Positions 8,390 to 16,540 of a DNA stretch of 64,000 nt are shown here, one piece after another (positions within the stretch are counted from its first letter, which is position 1; the number at the start of each line of letters is the position of its first letter). The notes beneath the pieces were generated by a model that saw nothing but the letters and a program-made list of their open reading frames with translations, was not told the DNA's origin and ran no database searches. Source of the DNA: Streptomyces lavendulae subsp. lavendulae (GTDB taxonomy: Bacteria > Actinomycetota > Actinomycetes > Streptomycetales > Streptomycetaceae); contig NZ_CP024985.1 of NCBI RefSeq assembly GCF_002803845.1, positions 1,178,001-1,242,000 of the forward strand, written 5' to 3'. The translations under genes and the position numbers were made by a program.

Positions 8390-9658
8390 GTGAGCACCAT
8401 CACCCACAGGAGTCATCTGCAGACTCGCCCATGGGCCCGTCTCGGCACCGGCGCCTGCGCCCCGCCGAGCGACCGCGTGCACGAGGCGGCGGAAGATCTG
8501 TGCGGAGCGGTCTTGAGCTCGCTACGGCGCCGGGACCAGCGGGAGAAGGGACTGCAATACGTGCAGGGGCTGCTCGCGACCCCCGGCCGCAAGTCGATCC
8601 GCAACATCGCGCAGCAGATCGGAGGCACCGCCACCGATCAGAGCCTGCACCACTTCATCGCCGGTTCCACCTGGGACTGGAGGCCGATCCGCAGCGCATT
8701 GTCCCGGTATCTGGAGCAGTCCTGCCCGTTGACCGCGTGGGTGATCCAGCCGATGACCATCCCGAAGGGCGGCGAGCACTCCGTCGGGGTGTGGCGGCAG
8801 TACGACCCGCAGCGCCGGCAGATGTTCCGGGGGCAGCAGGCCTTCGGAATCTGGTTCACCTCACCCCATGTCGTCACTCCGGTGGGGTGGCGGCTCCACC
8901 TCCCGGAGGAGGAGGCGGGCGAGGGCTCCGGAGAGACGTACGAGGAGTGCGCGGTGACCGGCATCCTGGAGGCCGTACGGCAGGTCGGACTGCCGCCCCG
9001 CCCGGTTCTGCTGGACATTCCCGGCATCGGCACCCGCTCCACGATGAACCGTTTCGCCGACGCGAAGCTCCCGGTACTGGCCCGGATCGGCCCGGACACC
9101 CGGCTGCTGGTGACCGACCCGGCGCTGCCCGGCCACGGCGCGGGCGCCCTGGCCGCCTCGGAGGTGCTGCAGAAGGTACGGGCGCTGCGCACTCCCGCCG
9201 AATGGGCCGACCCGGCACACCCGGGGCGGCGCCGCGCCACGCTGGTGGCCGCCGTACGCGTGATGATGCCGGACCCCGCGCCCACGCGGCGCCGGCACCT
9301 GACCCTGCTCGGCGAATGGACCGACCCGCACCGTCCGCCCTCGCAGCTGTGGGTGACGGACCTGTCCCAGCCCGCCCCGCTCGCCCCGGCGGCGCTGCTG
9401 CGGCTGACGAAGCAGACGGGGCGGGTGTCGGAGACCTCCGCGCACAGCGTGCAGGAGGTGGGGCTACGGGACTTCGCGGGGCGCTCGCTGTCCGGGTGGC
9501 ACCGGCACGTGACGATGGCCTCGGTGGCGCACGCGGCGCGCTGCCTGTCCGAAACCGGCGTCCCGGCCGGGTCGGCCACCGCCCAGGACCGGCGGACGGC
9601 TCCCGGTTCCGGCCCGGCCTCTTCGGAGCCGGGGCCGGTCGTCGGCGCCCCGCGGTGA
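8390..9658 (+). CDS. IS701-like DDE transposase relative, probably domesticated
   Basis: The protein aligns by eye with IS701-family DDE transposases along its length. It has the block GGEHSVGVWRQY that follows the first catalytic Asp, VLLDIPGIGTRSTMNRFADAKLP around the second Asp, and VGLRDFAGRSLSGWHRH near the end where the glutamate block lies. At the first catalytic position the usual WVIDDTGFPKKG reads WVIQPMTIPKGG, so the Asp is gone. No terminal inverted repeats or target duplication are evident and it has its own promoter. It is therefore probably not a mobile enzyme; a DNA-binding or regulatory role is inference. The chosen GTG at 8390 follows GGGGGAAGAG; a TTG at 8321 preceded by a good GGAGG is a real alternative. 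Confidence 0.75.
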   Translation: MSTITHRSHLQTRPWARLGTGACAPPSDRVHEAAEDLCGAVLSSLRRRDQREKGLQYVQGLLATPGRKSIRNIAQQIGGTATDQSLHHFIAGSTWDWRPIRSALSRYLEQSCPLTAWVIQPMTIPKGGEHSVGVWRQYDPQRRQMFRGQQAFGIWFTSPHVVTPVGWRLHLPEEEAGEGSGETYEECAVTGILEAVRQVGLPPRPVLLDIPGIGTRSTMNRFADAKLPVLARIGPDTRLLVTDPALPGHGAGALAASEVLQKVRALRTPAEWADPAHPGRRRATLVAAVRVMMPDPAPTRRRHLTLLGEWTDPHRPPSQLWVTDLSQPAPLAPAALLRLTKQTGRVSETSAHSVQEVGLRDFAGRSLSGWHRHVTMASVAHAARCLSETGVPAGSATAQDRRTAPGSGPASSEPGPVVGAPR

Positions 9659-9666
9659 GCCGGGCG

Positions 9667-10215
9667 TCAGCCCTCCAGTGACGCCCATATGCGTCCGGCC
9701 ATGCCGGACGCGGGTGCCTTGCCGAGGCGCATCGCCTCCAGGGGCGAGCGGAACTTCGCGGCCAGCATGCGCCCGAACCTCTCCGCCCTCCGCTCCTCGC
9801 CGAGATCGAAATCGGTGCGGGCGGCGACGTGGGCGACGGCCTCGGCGAGGCTCCACCGGTCCCCGATCATGCGCGCCGCGACCTTCGCCCCCGCACCGCC
9901 GGCGTGCTGCCCGCAGGTTCCTTCCTTGCGGTGCCACAGTTCGTGCCCGACGATCACCATCTGGTGCAGCGGAGAGGTGTTCTGCTCGACCGCGATCACC
10001 TCGAAGTCACCCATGTCGAGCCACAGACCGCTGACGGTGTCCTGCGGGAACGGTTCGAGCATCAGGCGCACCTCGCGCCCGCCGGTCCGCGTCACGTAGG
10101 CGCAGATCTCCCGGAACAGCTCGACCGGAGTGGCCGGCGACGAACCGGCCACGCCCGCGAAGAGCTCATCGCGATGCCTCTTCATATCCCGGTACGTCCC
10201 CACCGTGCCCCCCAT
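9667..10215 (-). CDS. ImmA/IrrE-like HExxH protein ('toxin component' of an XRE pair)
   Basis: A 182-residue protein with a zinc-metallopeptidase motif HELWH at 91-95 inside VIVGHELWHRKEGTCG, matching the actinobacterial family annotated as toxin-antitoxin toxin component or ImmA/IrrE-like peptidase. Such proteins usually sit beside an XRE regulator, which they may cleave. Here the XRE gene lies directly upstream (stop 10242, 26 bases away) in the same direction. The ATG at 10215 is taken; a GTG at 10203 with a GGGGGG run upstream is possible. The gene converges on the transposase-like gene with eight bases between stops. Function as toxin, protease or signalling partner is unproven. Confidence 0.75.
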   Translation of the reverse strand: MGGTVGTYRDMKRHRDELFAGVAGSSPATPVELFREICAYVTRTGGREVRLMLEPFPQDTVSGLWLDMGDFEVIAVEQNTSPLHQMVIVGHELWHRKEGTCGQHAGGAGAKVAARMIGDRWSLAEAVAHVAARTDFDLGEERRAERFGRMLAAKFRSPLEAMRLGKAPASGMAGRIWASLEG

Positions 10216-10241
10216 ACATCACATCCGTACCGACCCCGGGT

Positions 10242-10949
10242 CTACTCGCCCCGGGCCTCCCGGGCCCGCTCCTCGCGTGCCCGGCGGGCGACCGACTCGA
10301 TCAGCGCGATGAGCGGCTGGGCCGTGTCGTCGGGCACCTCCGCCAGAGCGCGCGCCGCGTAGCCGACCACCCCGAGCTCCGGGTTCAGGTCGGGTGCGGT
10401 ACCCCTGTCCTTCAGGCGCCGGAGGTCCTGGTCCTGGCGCTCGAAGGCCCGTTCCAGGAGCTCGTTGTGGATGTCGCGCAGGACCCGGTCGAGGGCCTCT
10501 GCGGGCTCGGCCACCAGGAACTCGATCCGCTCCCCGAAGAACTGCGCGATCCCGGCGGCGTGATCCAGGTTCGGAGCCTTGCCCGTCTTGATCATTTTGT
10601 CGAGCCACTGAGGGCTCGTGCCCGCCCCCGCCGCGATCTCCGCCAGCGAGTAGACGCGTCGCTGCCCGTCGGTGGAGGGGCGCAGCCGCGTGGCGCGCAG
10701 GAAGAGGATCCGGTCCAGCACCCGCCGGTGGCGTGCCTCCACCGCGTCCGCACCGCTCTCGGCAGCGGACGCCACCTGCTCGCCGCGCAGCAGGGCCTCG
10801 ACTTCCGCCACGGGCAGGCCGGAAGCGTGGGACAGGCCTCCCTCGCCCTCGACCCTCAGCACGTCCCCGCGGTCATCGCCCAACCGGTCGAGAAGGGCGA
10901 CGATGCGCCGGAGCGTGCTCACCGGATCAGCCGCAGGCCTGTCACTCAA
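10242..10949 (-). CDS. XRE-family helix-turn-helix regulator (copy A)
   Basis: A 235-residue regulator with a central helix-turn-helix: YSLAEIAAGAGTSPQWLDKMIKTGKAPNL followed by GIAQFFGERIEFL, typical of large Streptomyces XRE proteins partnered with ImmA/IrrE-like enzymes. It starts at a TTG (10949) with GGGAG upstream; the sequence MSDRPAADPVSTLRRI is closely matched by copy B at 12455-13195, showing tandem duplication. It lies between the HExxH gene and the MAB_1171c-type membrane protein, likely one transcription unit. DNA target and ligand are unknown. Confidence 0.82.
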   Translation of the reverse strand: MSDRPAADPVSTLRRIVALLDRLGDDRGDVLRVEGEGGLSHASGLPVAEVEALLRGEQVASAAESGADAVEARHRRVLDRILFLRATRLRPSTDGQRRVYSLAEIAAGAGTSPQWLDKMIKTGKAPNLDHAAGIAQFFGERIEFLVAEPAEALDRVLRDIHNELLERAFERQDQDLRRLKDRGTAPDLNPELGVVGYAARALAEVPDDTAQPLIALIESVARRAREERAREARGE

Positions 10950-11054
10950 CGCTTACTCCCACGGACTCCGACGGCCTTGACGATTCGAGCAGTGACCGTA
11001 GCCGCTCGCGCAGAGCGAGAGCGATGGCGAACGGCCCGACCCCGGTGGGTGATT

Positions 11055-12305
11055 CTACGTGGGGGGCCGCCGAGCCCCCGCCATCGGTACCGCGCCGCGG
11101 CGGTGGGGCTCGCGCCGGGGCGGCAGCGCCCGGGAGACGCGCACCATGAGGTCGCCGTACTCGGTCTCGGACGAGCGCAGGGCGTGGGCGGCACGGCGGC
11201 TCTCGTCCTCGTCGGCGGGTGTGGCGCGGGCACGGGCCTCGGCGGCCGCGTGCAGCATGGCGGCGAGGCCGGCCGCGACGGCGTCCGGACGGCTCGCGCC
11301 CTTGCGGACCGCCTCGCGGTAGGCCAGTTCGCGTATGCCGTCGGCGCAGTAGGGACGCAGCCGGAGCATCCCGTCCTGGATGTTCGTCATCCGGTTGACC
11401 AGGCGCTGTTCGGGGCCCGCATACCAGGGTGTGGTCAGCGCGAGGGGGTCCGGGCCGCCGGTGGCGGACGGGCGCACGACCCGCATCAGCGGGGCGAGCG
11501 CGAGGAAGGTCCGCCCGGGCTCCACGAGGCGTTCGGTGACCCAGGGGCCGAAGACCGGGAGGAGGAAGCCAAGGGTGACGATCATGGCTCCGAAGGGGGC
11601 GTACTCGGCGACCCCGGCGTTGAGTACGTCCCAGTTCCGTCCGTCCCAGCGGGCGGCGACGGCGAGGAGTTTGAAGGACCCGCAGAAGAAGTTCGACAGG
11701 AATCCGGCACCGAGCACGTAGAGGCTGGCCCGCAGCCACCCGTCGGCGGCGGCCGGTCCGTCCGTCCGGATCTCTTTGCGGAGGGCGAGCGACCAGCTCC
11801 AGCACACGACCGTGGCCCTGCCCGCGGCCACGACGCTTGAGGACAGGTAGAGCACCAGCATCTCGCCGATGAAGGGGGTGTTGGCGTAGTAGGTGTCGAA
11901 GTCGGACGGTCTCTCGTCCGGCACGTCGCCGAGGACGAAGCAGACGATGACCAGCAGGACGACGAGGCAGTGTCCCAGGATCCAGACGCGGACGCGCCAC
12001 CTGGTACGGGGTCTCCCCGCCTTGTCCCCCCTCCAGTTCTCCATCAGCGCCAGACAGGTGCAGGCGTACGCGCACAGGATGCAGTGGACCAGCAGGGCCG
12101 AGAAGTTGGAGATGCCGGTGAGCCGGTTGACCGCCGTCACCGTCGGCGGGGCGGAGAAGAAGAAGCCGGCGCAGTGCAGGAGGATCAGGGCGTTGACGGT
12201 GCGGACCAGCGGGCTGCGCCACCCCCGCACCAGGGCGGGCAGCTTCACCAGCAGGACGGCGGCGAGCGCGGCTGTGGGTATGTAGAAGTTGACGCCTTGC
12301 TGCAT
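11055..12305 (-). CDS. MAB_1171c-type (DUF6545) multi-spanning membrane protein
   Basis: A membrane protein of 416 residues with about seven predicted helices in the N-terminal half (for example IPTAALAAVLLVKLPALV and GHCLVVLLVIVCFVL) and a C-terminal cytoplasmic region with VNRMTNIQDGMLRLRPY and EAVRKGASRPDAVAAG. This matches the MAB_1171c putative transporter family, which in streptomycetes recurs beside XRE and HExxH genes, as here. The ATG at 12305 has GGAAGG nine bases upstream; longer frames give only Arg-rich sequence. Transport or receptor function is unproven; genetic linkage suggests it senses or exports a signal linked to the XRE pair. Confidence 0.75.
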   Translation of the reverse strand: MQQGVNFYIPTAALAAVLLVKLPALVRGWRSPLVRTVNALILLHCAGFFFSAPPTVTAVNRLTGISNFSALLVHCILCAYACTCLALMENWRGDKAGRPRTRWRVRVWILGHCLVVLLVIVCFVLGDVPDERPSDFDTYYANTPFIGEMLVLYLSSSVVAAGRATVVCWSWSLALRKEIRTDGPAAADGWLRASLYVLGAGFLSNFFCGSFKLLAVAARWDGRNWDVLNAGVAEYAPFGAMIVTLGFLLPVFGPWVTERLVEPGRTFLALAPLMRVVRPSATGGPDPLALTTPWYAGPEQRLVNRMTNIQDGMLRLRPYCADGIRELAYREAVRKGASRPDAVAAGLAAMLHAAAEARARATPADEDESRRAAHALRSSETEYGDLMVRVSRALPPRREPHRRGAVPMAGARRPPT

Positions 12306-12454
12306 GGCCAGCCTTCCGATGGTGCCCGGACGCGGCCGGCGACGCCGGTGAGTACGGCGCCGTCTTCCCGACCCGACGCACCGGTCCCCGCCCCGCACGT
12401 CACCCCACGATCATGCCAGTGGGACGCGGCACCCCCGTCGGCACGGCACACGCG

Positions 12455-13195
12455 TCAGTCCGCCGCCGCCGTCCCCGCGGTGTCCCCGCCCTCGCGGGTC
12501 TCCCGCGCCCGGTCCGCACGCGCCCGGCGGGCGATCGATTCGATGAGGTCCACGATCGGCTTGGCCGTCTCCTCTGGCACCTCGGCCAGACAGCGGGCGG
12601 CGCTCCCGACGAGTCCCGGCTCGCACCTCGCGTCGACGGCCGGTCCGGCCGTCCTGAACCTCCGCACCTCGGCGTCCTGTTGCTCGACGGCCCGCTCCAG
12701 CAGGTCCGAGTGGATGTACTGCAGTACGCGGTCCAGGGCCTCGGCGGGCGGGGCCACCAGAAAGTCGATCTGCTCCCCGAAGAACCTGGCGATCCCGTCC
12801 GCGTGGTCGAGGTTCGGGGCCTTCCCCGTCTTGATCATCTTGTCGAGCCACTGCGCGCTGGTGCCCGCTCCGGCCGCGATCTCCGCCAGCGTGCAGACGC
12901 GGCGCCGCCCGTCGGGGCGGCGCCGCAGACGCGTGGCGCGCAGGAAGAGGATCCGCTCGACCACCCGCCGGTGGCGGGCCTCCACCGGGTTCTCCCCGTC
13001 GGCGCCCGTTCCGGTCGGGATCCGGTCGCCGCGCAGCAGGGCTTCGACGTCCTCGGGCGGTACCCCGGACGCGTACGACAGCCCGGCCTCGCCCTCGACC
13101 CGCAGCACGTCGTCGCGATCACCGCCGACCCGGTCGAGGAGGGCCTCGATGCGTCGTACCGTGCTCACCGGATCAGGAGCAGATCTGTCACTCAC
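12455..13195 (-). CDS. XRE-family helix-turn-helix regulator (copy B)
   Basis: A paralogue of copy A, 246 residues, nearly identical through the helix-turn-helix (LAEIAAGAGTSAQWLDKMIKTGKAPNL). It differs in the linker after residue 60 and in a longer C-terminal tail. It starts at a GTG (13195) with AGGAG upstream. Both copies are preceded by a shared GACCGTAnCCGCTC-like sequence, suggesting duplication included promoter DNA. It heads the minus-strand run of XRE, membrane protein, XRE and HExxH genes. Confidence 0.82.
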   Translation of the reverse strand: MSDRSAPDPVSTVRRIEALLDRVGGDRDDVLRVEGEAGLSYASGVPPEDVEALLRGDRIPTGTGADGENPVEARHRRVVERILFLRATRLRRRPDGRRRVCTLAEIAAGAGTSAQWLDKMIKTGKAPNLDHADGIARFFGEQIDFLVAPPAEALDRVLQYIHSDLLERAVEQQDAEVRRFRTAGPAVDARCEPGLVGSAARCLAEVPEETAKPIVDLIESIARRARADRARETREGGDTAGTAAAD

Positions 13196-13443
13196 CGCAC
13201 ACTCCTGAGGACTCCCGGGTACTGATCATCCGAGCGTGACCGTAACCGCTCCCCTGTCGCAATAGCAACCACCGATGAGAACGCATCAGCCAGGGTTGCG
13301 TCACGGGGGCCGTGGGCAGCCTCCCTGTCCGGTGCGGATCGTGGGCGACATCAGCAGTTTGTTCTGGCTTCGTACGGTATGGCTTCCCCATGATGGGGCG
13401 GGCCGGGGGCAGCTCACGAACCGCACGACCGGTAAGGATGGAA

Positions 13444-13668
13444 ATGAACGGGAAGAAGCCGAAGAACCCGGACGGTCCGGAAACACTCTCCGACGAAGAG
13501 ATGATGAAGCTGATCAACGAAATCCTCGACAGCGTCCCAGCCGAGCAGGCCGAGGACTGCCTCCTCGCCATCGCCGACGGGCGACCGGCTCCCCACGACG
13601 TTCCGGTCGATCTGACCCCCGCCCAGGCGAACGACCTCCTCCTCTTTCTCCACAGGGGCGGCGGCTGA
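13444..13668 (+). CDS. Small acidic protein of unknown function
   Basis: A 74-residue protein with an acidic helical middle (LSDEEMMKLINEILDSVP, EQAEDCLLAIADGR) and LTPAQANDLLLFLHRG at the end. I do not recognise a family. The ATG at 13444 has AAGG six bases upstream; an ATG two codons earlier is possible. It is divergent from XRE copy B and converges with the ricin-fold gene, 18 bases separating the stops. Its size, charge and place fit an antitoxin or immunity role for a neighbour, but that is inference. Confidence 0.65.
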   Translation: MNGKKPKNPDGPETLSDEEMMKLINEILDSVPAEQAEDCLLAIADGRPAPHDVPVDLTPAQANDLLLFLHRGGG

Positions 13669-13686
13669 ATCCGCCCCGGCGTCGCT

Positions 13687-14445
13687 TCAGACCGTTGCCG
13701 CGGCCGACAGCCGTCCGCCGGTCACCCAGATACGTGACATCGCATCGGCAAGGGCGGGATACCGGGCTGCCTCGCAGATCATTTCCGAGAGCACGAGCAT
13801 TCCGTGTGCGGTGCGCTTCGGTTCGCGGTTGCGGTGCAGCCAGGTGACCGCGCTGCCCAGGGGCCGACGCCCCAGGAAGATCCCCATGCGCCGCACGGCG
13901 GCGGCGCTCTCCAGGTCGGAGCGGTCTCCGCCGAACGGCAGGACTTCGGTTCGGCGGATTCCGGGTGGTGCAAGGGAGTTCCGCACATGGCGGACGCACG
14001 CTTCCTGAGGGGCCTGTCCGTTCTCGAACGTGTTGCGGAATCCGACGATGCGCATGCCCGCGTCCTGCAGACGGAGCTCGATGTAGAGCTCGACGGACAA
14101 TCCCTGAAGGTGAACACGCATCGGCAGGTAGGCCATTTCACCCGGTCTCCGCGAGGCCCCGCCGAAGAATCCCTGAGCATCCTCCGCCCTCGACCGAACG
14201 GTCGAGGTCAGGAGCCGGTACTCGTCCACTGATGCGTGCGCCGGGGAGAACGACACCGGTTGCAGCATGGCCGCCCGCATCAGGGGAGACCACCCGAGGT
14301 CGATATTCCCTGCTGCATTCCGGGCACTTTGGGATCGATCCCGCCGTATTCGCGCATGCGCGGCCACCACCTTCTCCATACTCCCGATCGCAGGGTTCGG
14401 ATCGGTCCGATCATTTGTAGTCGCCCGGGTGGCGGCCGGACGCAT
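13687..14445 (-). CDS. Ribosome-inactivating-protein (ricin A-chain) fold protein, divergent active site
   Basis: Several blocks align by eye with ricin A chain in order: VSFSPAHASVDEYRLLTSTV (64-83) with the INFTTAGATVQSY block; LSVELYIELRLQDAG and RIVGF (132-136) with the strand carrying Tyr80; LPFGGDRSDLE (169-179) with the loop carrying Tyr123; and SEMICEAARYP (220-230) with the ISEAARF helix. The catalytic Glu and Arg are kept as E225 and R228. Both stacking tyrosines align with arginine (R132, R175), and the C-terminal VTGGRLS aligns with NSWGRLS, so the Trp is Gly. The C-terminus is short, as in bacterial relatives. Known family members are rRNA N-glycosidases; whether this one still depurinates rRNA is open. 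No signal peptide is evident; the ATG at 14445 has AGAGG upstream, but the true start may lie near residue 23 or 53. Confidence 0.7.
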   Translation of the reverse strand: MRPAATRATTNDRTDPNPAIGSMEKVVAAHARIRRDRSQSARNAAGNIDLGWSPLMRAAMLQPVSFSPAHASVDEYRLLTSTVRSRAEDAQGFFGGASRRPGEMAYLPMRVHLQGLSVELYIELRLQDAGMRIVGFRNTFENGQAPQEACVRHVRNSLAPPGIRRTEVLPFGGDRSDLESAAAVRRMGIFLGRRPLGSAVTWLHRNREPKRTAHGMLVLSEMICEAARYPALADAMSRIWVTGGRLSAAATV

Positions 14446-14494
14446 AGTTGGCCTCTGATGCTAAAAAACAGCACGGTCGGGAATCCCCGCCGGA

Positions 14495-14529
14495 AAGCAC
14501 GGTCGGGAAGCACGGTCGGGAAGCACGGG
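14495..14529. repeat. 13-bp tandem repeat upstream of the ricin-fold gene
   Basis: AAGCACGGTCGGG occurs twice in tandem (14495-14507, 14508-14520), with a partial third copy at 14521-14529. A related AGCACGGTCGGGA lies at 14470-14482. The array is 25 to 85 bases upstream of the minus-strand start at 14445, so it may be regulatory. Confidence 0.6.
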
Positions 14530-14611
14530 CACCTCGCGTTCGAGCGCGTCCCGCGATCGAGGTGAGAGCGATGTGGCGTCCGGGGTGTGCGGGCGCCCGT
14601 ACACTCGGCCC

Positions 14612-14764
14612 ATGAACCGCACACGCGTCACGGAGGAGTGCCTGCCGCAGGCCGCTCCCGCCGCGCGTGCGACCCGTACGGACCGGACGGGCGCCGGCTC
14701 CCGGACCGCCGTCGGCGGCCAGGCCCCCACGGCCGGCCGCTGCGCCCCGCACGGCCACGGCTAG
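14612..14764 (+). CDS. Candidate small leaderless ORF
   Basis: An ATG at 14612 lies six bases after TACACT (14600-14605), the spacing expected when transcription starts at the A of the ATG. The frame encodes 50 residues (MNRTRVTEECLPQAAP...), rich in Arg, Thr and Ala, with two cysteines. It shows no family resemblance and no clear -35 hexamer. It precedes the MurE-like gene by about 230 bases with no gene between, so it could be a leader. This is tentative. The remaining sequence from 14446 to 14997 holds only the 13-bp repeat array. Confidence 0.3.
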   Translation: MNRTRVTEECLPQAAPAARATRTDRTGAGSRTAVGGQAPTAGRCAPHGHG

Positions 14765-14997
14765 CGCTTCCCGCCGCCCTCCCCGCCCTACCTCACCCGG
14801 GCCCCTCCCGTACCCCTTCCCGGGACGGCCCCACCTCCGGCATCCCGGCCGGACCACCGCGCCCCGACCCTTCCCGGTCCCGTCGCCCGGGGCGATCCCC
14901 CGCCCCCACCGCATCACCGCAGTACCGGCCATCCGTCGGCGCTGCCGCCAGGCGCGGACCCGCACGCCGGGCCGCTGCCGCTCCCGAAGGGACCACC

Positions 14998-16500
14998 GTG
15001 AAGTTGAACGGGTTGCTGACCGGCCACGAGCACCACGTCATCCAGGGGGACGCCACGTCGACGCGGATCACCGCGGGCACCACCTTCGACGTGGACCGGG
15101 TCGTGCCGGGCTCGCTCTTCATCGCCGTACCCGGTCACCGCGGAGGCGGCCCCGCCGCGATCGGCGGGGCGCTCGCGCGCGGGGCGGTGGCCGTGCTCGT
15201 CGACGCGGCGGGAGCCGCCACCGTGCCCCCGCAACGGGAACTGCCGCCCGCGGTGTGCGTCGTACGGGTGGCCGACACCCGCAAGGCCGCCGCCGTCGCC
15301 TCCTCCCGCTACTACGGCGAGCCGGGACGGCAGATGGACGTGGTGGCGGTCACCGGGACCAACGGGAAGACCTCCATCTCGTACATGGTCGAGTCGCTGC
15401 TGAGGATCTCCGAGGGCGCCTCGGTGGGCGTCATCGGTACGGCGGGCAGCAGGATCGGGGACGAGGTGATCCCGATGCCGCCCTCGGTGCTGACCACTCC
15501 GGAATCGCCCGACCTGCAGTACCTCCTGGGCCGCATGCGCGACCGGGCCACGAGCAGCGTCGTACTGGAGGCCACGTCGATGGCGCTGCAGACGTACCGG
15601 ATGGACCGCACGTTCGTCGACGTCGGCGTCTTCACCAACCTGACCCAGGACCACCTGGACGACCACGGCACGATGGACCGCTACACGAACGCCAAACTCC
15701 GGCTGTTCCAGGGGCTCTGCCGGCACGCGGTGGTCAACGTGGACGACGCCGTGGGGGCCGGGATCCGGGCGATGATGCCGGGCGCGGTGACGACGTACGG
15801 ACTCGACGACGCGGAGGCCGACTTCCACGCCGCGGACCTGGTGGCGGACGCCTCCGGCACGCGGTTCACCCTGCACCACGCGGGCCGGGCGTACCCCGCG
15901 GCCATCCCGGTCCCGGGCCGGTTCTCCGTGTCCAACGCGCTGGCGGCCGTGGCGGCCTGCCGGGTCCTGGGGCACGACCTGGACGGACTGGTCGCCGCGC
16001 TCGCGCAGATGCCGCCCGTACCGGGCCGGTTCGAGCGCTTCGTGACCCCCGGCGGCACGTCGGTGATCGTGGACTACGCGCACTCGCCCGACTCCCTGGA
16101 CAAGGTCCTCACGGCCATCCGGGGCTTCGCCCGCGGCCGGGTCATCACCGTCTTCGGCTGCGGCGGCGACCGGGACTCCACCAAGCGGGCCGAGATGGGC
16201 CGGATCGCCGGAACCCACTCCGACCTGTGCGTCCTGACCTCGGACAACCCCCGCACGGAGGACCCCGAGGCGATCCTGGACCGGATCGCCCCGGGCATCG
16301 CGGCCACCGGCACCCCGTACCAACGCTGCGCCGACCGGCGCACTGCCATCGGATGGGCGCTCGCCGCCGCACGGCCCGAAGACATCGTCCTGATCGCCGG
16401 AAAGGGCAGCGAACCGCACCAGATCGTGGGCGAGGAACTGCTCCCCTTCAGCGACATGGCAACCGTACGCGACCTCGCCGGGACCGCCCCGGCCTCCTGA
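14998..16500 (+). CDS. MurE-type UDP-MurNAc-tripeptide ligase paralogue
   Basis: An ATP-dependent Mur ligase that joins an amino acid to a UDP-MurNAc-dipeptide or similar acceptor. It has the family order: UDP-binding N-terminal domain, P-loop VTGTNGKTS (118-126), FTNLTQDHLDDHGTMDRY after it, PVPGRFERF and a C-terminal domain with DNPR (416-419), the motif that recognises diaminopimelate in MurE. The length of 500 residues is normal. The GTG start has GAAGGGA about nine bases upstream. No cell-division or murein cluster genes surround it, so it is probably a second copy besides the dcw-cluster murE, possibly for a modified wall precursor or a secondary pathway (inference). Confidence 0.85.
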   Translation: MKLNGLLTGHEHHVIQGDATSTRITAGTTFDVDRVVPGSLFIAVPGHRGGGPAAIGGALARGAVAVLVDAAGAATVPPQRELPPAVCVVRVADTRKAAAVASSRYYGEPGRQMDVVAVTGTNGKTSISYMVESLLRISEGASVGVIGTAGSRIGDEVIPMPPSVLTTPESPDLQYLLGRMRDRATSSVVLEATSMALQTYRMDRTFVDVGVFTNLTQDHLDDHGTMDRYTNAKLRLFQGLCRHAVVNVDDAVGAGIRAMMPGAVTTYGLDDAEADFHAADLVADASGTRFTLHHAGRAYPAAIPVPGRFSVSNALAAVAACRVLGHDLDGLVAALAQMPPVPGRFERFVTPGGTSVIVDYAHSPDSLDKVLTAIRGFARGRVITVFGCGGDRDSTKRAEMGRIAGTHSDLCVLTSDNPRTEDPEAILDRIAPGIAATGTPYQRCADRRTAIGWALAAARPEDIVLIAGKGSEPHQIVGEELLPFSDMATVRDLAGTAPAS

Positions 16501-16540
16501 ACGGCTGCTCGGTCACCAGCCTCAACCCCTTCACCCGCGC

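Noticed and set aside
8390..9658. Active insertion sequence
   Set aside because: No terminal inverted repeats or target duplication seen and the first catalytic Asp is missing.
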